64,000 bases of DNA. Source: Mesonia oceanica. GTDB lineage: Bacteria > Bacteroidota > Bacteroidia > Flavobacteriales > Flavobacteriaceae. The first letter of the stretch is position 1, and every line of letters begins with the position of its first letter. The position numbers and the translations under genes are program-made. Of the stretch, positions 45,281-51,949 are shown in pieces. The stretch is from positions 186,001 through 250,000 of the forward strand of contig NZ_CABVMM010000007.1 in the NCBI RefSeq assembly GCF_902499555.1. Direction: 5' to 3'. The notes under the pieces are model-generated. The model was not told the DNA's origin. It worked only from the letters and a program-made list of their open reading frames with translations, and ran no database searches.

Positions 45281-45309
45281 ATTGGAAAAAAAAATCCTAC
45301 AACTGTTTT

Positions 45310-45636
45310 TTAAGCTGCCATTTTTTTACAGCTCTCGGCACAGGCATTGCATTTTTCTGCGCATTGCTTGCAAACTTCACTGTCAAACTTTGCACATTCA
45401 TCAGCACAGGCTTTACATAAGTCGGCACAAATAGCACATAGCCGTTTTGAGTAATCAGACTGGCTGGCTAACAGCTGGACGCACGCACTGCATAAAGCAA
45501 TACAATCCAGACAAAATTTGTGGCATTCTTTCATGTCTGGTTCCCCCAAATGTTGGTCAAGGCAAATTCTCGCCGCAGTAATGCAGGCGTTGCAATCATC
45601 GATACATTTTTGCATTTCTGAACTTAATGGTTTCAT
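45310..45636 (-). CDS. Four-helix bundle copper-binding protein (Csp-like)
   Basis: The protein has 108 residues and 18 cysteines spaced along four helices, mostly as CxxxC or CxxC repeats (CIDDCNACITAARIC, CHKFCLDCIALCSAC, CAICADLCKACADEC, CAEKCNACAESC). This is the Csp/DUF326 pattern of copper-storage proteins that bind many Cu+ ions inside a helix bundle. No signal peptide is visible, so cytosolic storage is likely. A C-rich-motif promoter precedes it. Confidence 0.93.
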   Translation of the reverse strand: MKPLSSEMQKCIDDCNACITAARICLDQHLGEPDMKECHKFCLDCIALCSACVQLLASQSDYSKRLCAICADLCKACADECAKFDSEVCKQCAEKCNACAESCKKMAA

Positions 45637-45710
45637 AATTTAAATGGTTTTAGTTACTTCCTGATCTGTTCGGAAATCAGAAATAAAAGATTAAGAGCCG
45701 AACCTCTTTT

Positions 45711-45741
45711 CAAATATCGACTCATAGCCCGGGGGGTAGGC
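45711..45741 (-). promoter_or_regulatory. C-rich-motif promoter of the four-helix copper protein gene
   Basis: On the minus strand GCCTACCCCCCGGG begins 23 bases before the -7-like box GATATTTG (45711-45718). This is the most divergent of the four related promoters. Confidence 0.6.
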
Positions 45742-45778
45742 AAGCCGATTAATAAAGATTTAACATTTTAATTTGATT

Positions 45779-45807
45779 AAAAAAAAAGGCAGCCAAAAAT
45801 GGCTGCC
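45779..45807 (-). terminator. Terminator of the thioredoxin-fold gene
   Basis: GGCAGCC and GGCTGCC form a perfect seven-pair stem with a 6-nt loop. On the minus strand it leads into a run of U residues. Confidence 0.85.
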
Positions 45808-45847
45808 ATAAAAAGTTTCAGATTTTAATTTCAGTACGATGGTTTTG

Positions 45848-46120
45848 CTAACTGGCTTTTCCTATTCCTGCTTCGATAAGTTTTTCTTTGCTTATACCAT
45901 TGTTTGTACAGCACTCAAGCAATTTTCCATCAACCGCCACCGCGGGAATTCTCTTTACACCGTACTCCTGCACTTTATCTATACAGGTCTTATCCTCACA
46001 TTGTTCCACCAGGTTATAGGTGGTAATCTCGCAACTATCGCAGGATAATTCTTTTACCATTTTCACTACCGGATCGCATACCGGACAATTTGCCGTAAAT
46101 ATTTCTACTTGTCTTTTCAT
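45848..46120 (-). CDS. Thioredoxin/glutaredoxin-fold protein
   Basis: The protein has 90 residues. The start KRQVEIFTANCPVCDPVVKM has an active-site-like CPVC, and VKRIPAVAVDGKLLECC carries the cis-Pro loop. Extra cysteines (CDSCE, CEDKTC, ECC) suggest metal binding or multiple disulfides. It is a small redox protein probably acting on metals or thiols in the cytosol. A C-rich-motif promoter precedes it and a terminator follows. Confidence 0.82.
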   Translation of the reverse strand: MKRQVEIFTANCPVCDPVVKMVKELSCDSCEITTYNLVEQCEDKTCIDKVQEYGVKRIPAVAVDGKLLECCTNNGISKEKLIEAGIGKAS

Positions 46121-46173
46121 TTATATGAATTTAATTTAACAATCAGTTTTATCCTTATTTTCAAAGAACAGTT

Positions 46174-46204
46174 CAAAGATAAGAGCGGAACCAGGGTGGT
46201 CTCC
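46174..46204 (-). promoter_or_regulatory. C-rich-motif promoter of the thioredoxin-fold gene
   Basis: On the minus strand GGAGACCACCCTGGT begins 23 bases before the perfect -7 box TATCTTTG (46174-46181). Confidence 0.7.
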
Positions 46205-46206
46205 AA

Positions 46207-46233
46207 ATAAAAAAACCTGTTTTTGTAAAACAG
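46207..46233 (-). terminator. Weak terminator of the csoR-like gene
   Basis: CTGTTTT pairs with AAAACAG around a 3-nt loop and leads on the minus strand into a U-rich run. The stem is AT-rich, so the call is moderate. Confidence 0.5.
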
Positions 46234-46268
46234 ATTTTAAATAGTATTAAATTAAATAGAAGAATATT

Positions 46269-46643
46269 TTACTCTGGTCTATTTTCAGAAATATAAGATT
46301 CTAGTCTTCGTTTAAGTTCATCAACCTCCTTCATTTTATCGGTAAGGCTGTTAAGCTCAAGATCAGGGAATTGTTTTCTTATGAATTCAATTCGCTCTTC
46401 ATTACCGCAATTACCGGGACAGGCCTCCACCGTTTCTGAAATTGTAATCGCCAGCGCTTTGCGGTACACTTCATCTAAAAGAAGAAAATGCGCCTTATCA
46501 AGCCCTTTTTGCGCAGCTTTGAACTGGATCAGGATCTTTTCTGGATCTTTATTTTCATCCAGCATTTTTATAAGTCCGTTAAGCTGGCCGCTGATGCTCT
46601 GCAAGCGGGTTTTTATATCTTTACTTAGATCTCTAGGAATCAT
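46269..46643 (-). CDS. CsoR/RcnR-family regulator lacking the copper triad
   Basis: From ATG 46643 the protein has 124 residues (46661 adds six). The family fold is clear: RLQSISGQLNGLIKMLDE, then ILIQFKAAQKGLDKAHFLLL. Counting from the conserved Gln in LIQF, the usual Cys-His-Cys ligands are replaced by Pro, Val and Ala. A CPGNC motif follows the third helix and may replace them. It probably represses the four local promoters sharing a C-rich motif, including its own. Confidence 0.85.
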   Translation of the reverse strand: MIPRDLSKDIKTRLQSISGQLNGLIKMLDENKDPEKILIQFKAAQKGLDKAHFLLLDEVYRKALAITISETVEACPGNCGNEERIEFIRKQFPDLELNSLTDKMKEVDELKRRLESYISENRPE

Positions 46644-46657
46644 ATTTTTAATTTTCA

Positions 46658-46688
46658 GCAAGATACATCTGGTGTGGGGGAGGTCTCC
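46658..46688 (-). promoter_or_regulatory. C-rich-motif promoter of the csoR-like gene
   Basis: On the minus strand GGAGACCTCCCCCACACC begins 23 bases before the -7-like box TATCTTGC (46658-46665), immediately ahead of the regulator gene. This fits autoregulation. Confidence 0.7.
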
Positions 46689-46705
46689 AAAAGTATTTTA
46701 AATTT

Positions 46706-46912
46706 TTAGCAGCAATTTGTTCCTTCCTGAATGGGTGGACAGGCAAGAGTACCATAAGAACAATAAACGCAGCAATCACCTTCCTTTGGTTTCAATAATT
46801 GACTGCAATTTTCGCATTGGTAAAAAAACTGACAGGCTGTTGTGGGCATTTCTTCTTCTTTTGTATGTCCGCAACCAGGACATGTAATGGTAGATACTAG
46901 TTCTATTTCCAT
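46706..46912 (-). CDS. GDCCVxC-domain cysteine-rich protein
   Basis: The protein has 68 residues and 11 cysteines: CPGC, CENC, GDCCVYC and a C-terminal vicinal pair (GTNCC). GDCCVxC proteins stand near mercury genes, and some family members carry selenocysteine; here the codons are ordinary Cys. The pattern suggests two zinc ribbons plus soft-metal thiols. It follows the flavoreductase by 13 bases in the arsR-merTP operon, pointing to Hg2+ or other soft-metal handling. Confidence 0.85.
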   Translation of the reverse strand: MEIELVSTITCPGCGHTKEEEMPTTACQFFYQCENCSQLLKPKEGDCCVYCSYGTLACPPIQEGTNCC

Positions 46913-46925
46913 AATCTTTTTATTT

Positions 46926-48272
46926 TTAAAGCATATGAGGGATATCTGATGACAATGTTGGATATGTAAATATCATTGTTCTTAACTCATTGATTTTTAT
47001 TTTGGTCTTTATCGCCATGGCGAATAAATTGATGGTTTCCTCCGCGTTAGGGCCTATTAAATGGGCGCCAAGAATAGTCTGATTTTCTTTATCAATAATG
47101 GTTTTGTAGGCATATTCCTGAACATTTAATCGTTTTGCATTGAACCAGCTTTCCGCATTGTTATAATTAACTTGATATTCAATTTGTTGTGATTTGGCTT
47201 CTGCTTCGGTCAATCCTACTGATGCCAGTGTGGGTAACGTAAAAACTACGGAAGGCATTGGGGGATAATTGACTTTTTTCTTGTTCCCTTTAATGAGGTT
47301 TGAAGCCACAACATGTCCTTCCATCACCGCAACAGGGGTAAGGGGCAAGCCTTTAGAATCTGCCGAATCTCCCGCTGCATAAATATTGGAGTTAGAGGTG
47401 CTTTGAAGATATTCGTTGACTGTGATTCCTTTTTTTGAAAAAGATATCCCTGCTTTTTCCAAATCTAAATCAAAAATCGCTGGAGGACGACCGGCCGAGT
47501 TAAAGACAGATGCTGTCTTATAAGCTGACTCTTTTCCATCTGATTTTCCTGTTACTACATAATGGCCTTCTTTCTTTTCAATTTTAGAGACGTCGGTTTT
47601 CAAAACCAGTTTAATTCCTAGCTTTCGGGTTGCATCCACAAGATGTTGTAAAATGTCACGATCAAAGTTTTCCAATGGAAATTCTCCGCGATGTAATATA
47701 GTTACATCGGCACCGGCCCGCGCAGCGATATGAGCAAATTCAAAGGCAATGTAGCCACCACCGATAAAGAGCAGTGAGCTGGGCAATTCCTCCAAATTAA
47801 GGAAATCTGTACTTGAAAGTGCCAAATTTCCACCTTCAAAATCCAATACCCGTGGTTTTGCTCCGGTTGCGATCAGGAATTTATCAGCTTCAATAACTTC
47901 ATCTCCTACCTGCAAGGTGTTATCAGATAAAAATTTAGCTGAAGTGTGATAGGTATCTATGTCTTTATTCTTATATCCTTTTTCAATTTTAGGAGGCATG
48001 GCATCCACAAAAGATTGCTTAAAAGCCATAATATCTTCCCAATTGACTTCAGGCACGGTATCTATTCCATTTCCTTTAAGTCTTTGGGCAAAATCACGTA
48101 CTTCAGTTGCTCCTATGATCACCTTTTTAGGATCACAGCCTCTTAGGGCACAGGTTCCACCGTAGGGAAGTTCATCGGTAATGCCAACCTTAAGGCCTTT
48201 GGAGGCACATTTATTAGCAACGGTCATACCTGACATCCCGGAACCTATTACAAATACATCATATTTTTTCAT
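46926..48272 (-). CDS. MerA-like/glutathione-reductase-like flavoprotein
   Basis: The protein has 448 residues. An FAD motif (DVFVIGSGMSGMTVANK), the redox disulfide GTCALRGCDPKK and an NAD(P) motif (LLFIGGGYIAFEFAHIA) are present. It lacks the N-terminal HMA and the C-terminal vicinal Cys pair of classical mercuric reductase. The usual C-terminal His-x-x-x-Glu is replaced by TYPTLSSD. It sits between merTP and a GDCCVxC gene, so mercury or disulfide reduction is likely, but true MerA activity is uncertain. Confidence 0.85.
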   Translation of the reverse strand: MKKYDVFVIGSGMSGMTVANKCASKGLKVGITDELPYGGTCALRGCDPKKVIIGATEVRDFAQRLKGNGIDTVPEVNWEDIMAFKQSFVDAMPPKIEKGYKNKDIDTYHTSAKFLSDNTLQVGDEVIEADKFLIATGAKPRVLDFEGGNLALSSTDFLNLEELPSSLLFIGGGYIAFEFAHIAARAGADVTILHRGEFPLENFDRDILQHLVDATRKLGIKLVLKTDVSKIEKKEGHYVVTGKSDGKESAYKTASVFNSAGRPPAIFDLDLEKAGISFSKKGITVNEYLQSTSNSNIYAAGDSADSKGLPLTPVAVMEGHVVASNLIKGNKKKVNYPPMPSVVFTLPTLASVGLTEAEAKSQQIEYQVNYNNAESWFNAKRLNVQEYAYKTIIDKENQTILGAHLIGPNAEETINLFAMAIKTKIKINELRTMIFTYPTLSSDIPHML

Positions 48273-48896
48273 CTACTTCTCTTCTTTATTTTCTGTATCG
48301 ATTGCTTTATAACCAGTTTTATTTATTGCTTCTCGAATTGCGACCAAATCAACTTTAGCTTTATCATATTCCACTACGGTATTAGTATTTGCGTAACTCG
48401 CCTTGACTGATAAAATACCATCCAGATTATTTACCTCACTTTCTACGTGGGCTTCACATCCTGCGCAGGTCATTCCCTCAACTTCAAAGGTGTGCTTTAT
48501 TATGTTTGATTGAGAAACATACACTATATCCTTGCTGGGCTGTGCATAAAATATATTGGAATAATAAGGGAAAGCCAGCATCAATCCGGCAAATACTGTA
48601 ACTATGAACAGAAAATTTTTGGACTGCCAAAAAGATGGTTTTGCTTCCTCGTCGCAGGCACAATCTATTTCTTCTTGTTTTTTCGGTTTTAATTTTAAAT
48701 ACCAGGCCAAACCAAGAATTCCTATGGTAAGTGCAACCAAATAGGGACGAAAAGGTTCTATCCATGAGAACATGGTTACAAATCCACTACTACCTGCTAA
48801 AATCGCCAGGAGGGGAGTAATACAACATACGGAAGCAGTTACCGCAGTAAGTAAACTAACAAAAGCTGTGCTGTTTGACTTATTGGACGATTTCAT
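48273..48896 (-). CDS. merTP: Mercuric transport fusion MerTP
   Basis: From ATG 48896 the protein has 207 residues; an earlier start at 48944 overlaps arsR. The N-terminal MerT part has three helices with a Cys pair in the first (SVCCITPLLAILAGSSG) and a further CACD in the loop. The C-terminal part is a MerP/HMA domain (VEGMTCAGCEAHVESEV). It imports Hg2+ toward the reductase, MerP serving as the metal-capturing domain. Spacing is one base from arsR and none to the flavoreductase. Confidence 0.92.
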   Translation of the reverse strand: MKSSNKSNSTAFVSLLTAVTASVCCITPLLAILAGSSGFVTMFSWIEPFRPYLVALTIGILGLAWYLKLKPKKQEEIDCACDEEAKPSFWQSKNFLFIVTVFAGLMLAFPYYSNIFYAQPSKDIVYVSQSNIIKHTFEVEGMTCAGCEAHVESEVNNLDGILSVKASYANTNTVVEYDKAKVDLVAIREAINKTGYKAIDTENKEEK

Positions 48897-48897
48897 T

Positions 48898-49263
48898 TTA
48901 GGCAATTTTTTTAACCATTTTGATTGTAGTGAAAACAGCATCAAGTACAGCTGTTTTATCCTTCATTAATGAATAGTACAAGGTTTGTCCATCTCTTCTT
49001 GAGGAGATAAAACCTGCATCTTTAATTTTCCGGATGTGTTGAGAGATTGCTGGTACGCTCATTTCTAAAATATCAGCAATATCACAGGGACATAATTCGT
49101 CTTCCATGTTCAAGAGGAATAAAATTTTTAAGCGTACCTCGCTACCAGCAATCGATAGTAGTTTGGTCATATCCTGAAAATTATCATCCATTCTTTCCAA
49201 AGTGTTTTTGCAATTAAGAAGTTGTTGATGATCAGCCTGGGCTCTTGTACACGAAATTTCCAT
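48898..49263 (-). CDS. ArsR-family metalloregulator
   Basis: The protein has 121 residues with an ArsR winged helix (LFLLNMEDELCPCDIADILE, then VPAISQHIRKIKDAGFISSR). The metal-binding ELCPCD motif (near residue 55) is the ArsR/SmtB alpha-3 type seen as ELCVCD. It heads the arsR-merTP-reductase-GDCCVxC operon and probably represses it from the palindrome in its promoter, releasing on Hg or another soft metal. Confidence 0.92.
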   Translation of the reverse strand: MEISCTRAQADHQQLLNCKNTLERMDDNFQDMTKLLSIAGSEVRLKILFLLNMEDELCPCDIADILEMSVPAISQHIRKIKDAGFISSRRDGQTLYYSLMKDKTAVLDAVFTTIKMVKKIA

Positions 49264-49285
49264 GGTTAATCTATTATTTAGAGAT

Positions 49286-49317
49286 CAAAAGTATAATAAA
49301 ATACGTATTTAAGCAAA
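49286..49317 (-). promoter_or_regulatory. arsR-mer promoter with ArsR operator
   Basis: On the minus strand TTTG (49314-49317) and TACTTTTG (49286-49293) are spaced by 20 bases. The perfect palindrome AAATACGTATTT (49299-49310) fills the spacer. A ten-base inverted repeat (49271-49280 and 49322-49331) encloses the promoter. Confidence 0.75.
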
Positions 49318-49331
49318 TTCTTAAATAATAG

Positions 49332-49964
49332 TTAGTATAAATATTCTGCTTCATACATTTAAGAGATTATGACCACTAATTTCAAAGACCTTCTGGTTGT
49401 AAATCGGTCAGCACATTACCGCTTCATTCTGCGAAATGCTCCATTTCGGGTAAAGAGCTTCCCTAAGAATATCTTGGGCATCCTTTTTATTTTCCTAATG
49501 ATGTATCCGCTATATAGTAGTTACCGCTCTTCGTGTAATCTTATACTTAATTAAGTAAAAAAGGACGCCCGCTAAATCGGAATTCCATTCTTGCATTTAC
49601 TTCGCTTCCAGTTGTTTTTCAATTTCAGTATTTCCATTTCCTTCCCGGCCGTTGCTGTCCCTACCTTTTTTGTAATGCAAAATACCAATATTTAGAAGTT
49701 AGTCCAGGTTGCATAAGCCAGTCGCTTACTCCTTTTTATAAACCTTCCCTAATTCTAAATATTGAAAATGTATCAGCATCAAAAAAGGTAATAGCAAACG
49801 GCGCTATAGGAAGTAAATCAACAAATAAAAATTATGAAATCATTTCAAAACAACATACCCGGAAGCAAAGTGAAAAAATCAAAAAAGGAAAACGCTCCGG
49901 ATATAATAAGTAAATCAATGTTTAATCAATCTGCTTAGAAAGCAGGTATCTAAATCTTTTAATT
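49332..49964. other. Junction region between the mer operon and ssb, mostly non-coding
   Basis: I see no secure gene. A 61-codon plus frame (49369-49554) and a 34-codon plus frame (49834-49938, MKSFQNNIPGSK) have no recognisable features. On the minus strand, 49597-49700 carries what looks like a frameshifted gene end (SDWLMQPGLTSKYWYF, then GREGNGNTEIEKQLEAK) without a start codon, possibly a gene remnant. A 6-bp hairpin (49931-49945) lies just upstream of ssb. Confidence 0.4.
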
Positions 49965-50312
49965 ATGAGTAATCTAAGAAACCAAGTACAGTTAATCGGA
50001 AATGTGGGGAACACCCCGGAAATCAAAAACTTTGAAAGTGGAAAAAAAGTAAGCACTTTTTCACTGGCTACCAATGAATACTACCACAAGGAAGGGGAAA
50101 AAATTCAACAAACCGACTGGCACAATGTAATGGCCTGGGGAAAGCAGGCTGAGCTTATCGAGAAATATGTCGATAAAGGTAAAGAAGTGGCCATCCGCGG
50201 AAAACTAACTTCCAGATCCTATGAAACCGAAACAGGAGAAAAAAGATATGTAACTGAAATTTTAGTAAGTGAAATCCTGTTTTTAGGTAGTAATGAAAGT
50301 TCATTTAATTAA
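49965..50312 (+). CDS. ssb: Single-stranded DNA-binding protein
   Basis: The protein has 115 residues with an OB-fold: NQVQLIGNVGNTPEIKNFES, then STFSLATNEYYHKEGE, then WHNVMAWGKQAELIEKYVDK. It lacks the long acidic C-terminal tail of chromosomal SSB, typical of element-encoded versions. It would protect the transferred strand during conjugation. Terminator hairpin downstream. Confidence 0.93.
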   Translation: MSNLRNQVQLIGNVGNTPEIKNFESGKKVSTFSLATNEYYHKEGEKIQQTDWHNVMAWGKQAELIEKYVDKGKEVAIRGKLTSRSYETETGEKRYVTEILVSEILFLGSNESSFN

Positions 50313-50351
50313 AATATCGAAGATCTTTTAATTCTTAATTATCAAAAAAAT

Positions 50352-50387
50352 AAAGAGGGCGCTCCCTTCGAAAGTTGCTCCCTCTTT
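50352..50387 (+). terminator. Terminator of ssb
   Basis: AAAGAGGGCGC pairs with GCTCCCTCTTT (one mismatch) around a 14-nt loop, followed by TT. It also covers the false upstream start of radC. Confidence 0.75.
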
Positions 50388-50416
50388 TAATTAGTAACCC
50401 TTTAAATAAGATAATA

Positions 50417-50866
50417 ATGAAATCCAAAGTTAATGAAATAGCGATAAGCTACACCGGAAGTTTAAAAACAAATTTGCTACCCAAAATTTCAAGTTCCAGA
50501 AGTGCAGCAGATTTAGCGTTCGCACAATGGAATAAAAACGAGATCGAACTGCAGGAAACTTTTAAAATAATGCTACTTAATAATGCTAATAAAGTAAAAG
50601 GTATTTACGAAGTTTCTAAAGGAGGTATTACCGGGACACTGGTCGATGTTCGAATCTTATTCGCAGTTGTATTAAAGTCTTTAACCACGGCACTAATCTT
50701 ATTGCACAATCACCCCAGCGGAACCCTTAGACCAAGTGAAGCGGATAAAAGCCTGACCAGGAAAATTAAAAATGCGGCATCATTTTTTGATGTGAAAGTC
50801 CTGGATCATATTATCCTTATGCCTGATGGTAATTACTACAGTTTTGCAGATGAAGGAATTTTGTAA
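50417..50866 (+). CDS. radC: RadC-like JAB-domain protein
   Basis: From ATG 50417 the protein has 149 residues; the TTG at 50375 lies inside the ssb terminator. It has the JAB/MPN metal motif HNHPSGTLRPSEADKSLTRK (near 103) and the usual ending VLDHIILMPDGNYYSFADEG. RadC-type proteins on mobile elements are common and may aid establishment; their enzymatic role is unproven. A terminator follows. Confidence 0.9.
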   Translation: MKSKVNEIAISYTGSLKTNLLPKISSSRSAADLAFAQWNKNEIELQETFKIMLLNNANKVKGIYEVSKGGITGTLVDVRILFAVVLKSLTTALILLHNHPSGTLRPSEADKSLTRKIKNAASFFDVKVLDHIILMPDGNYYSFADEGIL

Positions 50867-50898
50867 TTTACCTGGCACATTCTAACTAGATTGTAAGC

Positions 50899-50925
50899 AC
50901 TTCTAATTTTAGAAGTGTTTTTTTA
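50899..50925 (+). terminator. Terminator of radC
   Basis: CACTTCTAA pairs perfectly with TTAGAAGTG around two bases, followed by seven T residues. Confidence 0.85.
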
Positions 50926-51040
50926 GGCTCAAATATTTCAATGAATCTTCTAAGCAAAGCAGTTCTATAAAAGGTCATATAAAAATAGCTTGGTTGGTAG
51001 TGCTTAACAGTAAGGAGCATTTCAAGCTCAATCAATTAAA

Positions 51041-51076
51041 AAAGGGAAAATTCGCTGTTACCTGAATTTTCCCTTT
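51041..51076. other. Strong hairpin in the radC-mobA gap
   Basis: AAAGGGAAAATTC pairs over 13 bases with GAATTTTCCCTTT around a 10-nt loop, followed by CTTTTTA. It could end an unannotated small RNA starting after radC or act in transfer. No gene is visible in 50926-51264. Confidence 0.45.
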
Positions 51077-51264
51077 CTTTTTAGGTCATTGAAACCCACT
51101 CAATAAAGATAAAAAAAAATCTTGAATCTGGACACCCTTTTGAATAAGAATTATTTATTACTCGCTACCTGTTACTAAAAAAATCCTTATATTTATTTCG
51201 CTGATCTTCAGCATTCAAATTTATGCAGGGCTATCCATTTTTGACTTTCGCCGATAATCCTGCA

Positions 51265-51287
51265 CATCAAAAAAATATTAATTCGGA
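51265..51287 (+). repeat. Direct repeat, left copy (second at 56431-56451)
   Basis: CATC, a run of A (seven here, five in the other copy) and TATTAATTCGGA are shared with 56431-56451 in the same orientation. The two copies bracket oriT-mobABC-crp-SDR. Confidence 0.6.
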
Positions 51288-51310
51288 AATTTTTTCCGGG
51301 ATTTGGCAAG

Positions 51311-51434
51311 TGGCTTTTGACTGTCTATTAAGACAGCCAACAGACCAAATTGTACGGAATTTTTGTCCCGCGTTGCGGGACGAAAAGGAGTAGCAAGAGG
51401 GTAACACGCGATGCGATGTTTAGCACTCCTTTTT
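51311..51434 (+). other. Hairpin-rich candidate oriT
   Basis: Three inverted repeats lie in 120 bases just upstream of mobA: CTGTCT/AGACAG (51321-51336), GTCCCGC/GCGGGAC (51365-51381, perfect) and AAAAGGAGT/ACTCCTTTT (51383-51391 with 51425-51433) enclosing GCAAGAGGGTAACACGCG. Position and structure fit an origin of transfer for the MobB relaxase. A minus-strand open frame across it has no coding character. Confidence 0.5.
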
Positions 51435-51557
51435 GTTTTCAAATAACTGATATTCAGTGATTTGAAAAAATATAAAATTCCCGACCTCCTACAATTTGCG
51501 ACAAATGCCCTGTGAACGCCCATTTTTAGGGAAGGATTTGCGACAAATCGGCGAATT

Positions 51558-51938
51558 ATGGACTCATTTATCGGCATCAGGTTCAAAAAGGAAACAGCAA
51601 AACGTTTTCAGGAATTTTCAAGGACACACTTCAAATCACACACTGAAGCATTGGAAACAATGCTCGATTTTTTCTTCTACAATGAGATTTCCCCAAAGGA
51701 AAAATTAGGGCCTACCGGAAGGACGATCGAAGCTTCCCTAAAGAAACGAATCAATGCGGTCATTGCCATAATGAGGGATATGGAAAAGACACAGACTAAA
51801 CCCACGGTCGCAATGATAGAATCTCTTTTTCAGACGAACGAACCCTCAAAAAAACCTTTGATTTTGGAAAAGAAAGCGGTCGAAGAAAAACCTAAAGTAA
51901 GATTTCAGGAAAAGCAAAACCATACTAACGAACTCTAA
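51558..51938 (+). CDS. mobA: MobA-like mobilization accessory protein (BfmA/BtgA family)
   Basis: The protein has 126 residues: a ribbon-helix-helix-like start (FIGIRFKKETAKRFQEFSR) followed by a helical region and a basic tail. This resembles the BfmA/BtgA relaxase accessory proteins of Bacteroidota. It would bind oriT and help the relaxase. mobB starts 12 bases downstream, forming the mobABC operon. Confidence 0.8.
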   Translation: MDSFIGIRFKKETAKRFQEFSRTHFKSHTEALETMLDFFFYNEISPKEKLGPTGRTIEASLKKRINAVIAIMRDMEKTQTKPTVAMIESLFQTNEPSKKPLILEKKAVEEKPKVRFQEKQNHTNEL

Positions 51939-51949
51939 ATTTTTGAGCT

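Noticed and set aside
46706..46912. Selenocysteine in the GDCCVxC protein
   Set aside because: The relevant codons are TGC and TGT, not TGA, and no selenocysteine insertion element is visible.
49369..49554. 61-codon plus-strand frame between arsR and ssb
   Set aside because: No recognisable domain and atypical composition; kept only as part of the gap description.
51278..51586. 102-codon minus-strand frame over the mob upstream region
   Set aside because: It spans three inverted repeats of the oriT candidate and the mobA start; its translation looks like a by-product of conserved non-coding DNA.
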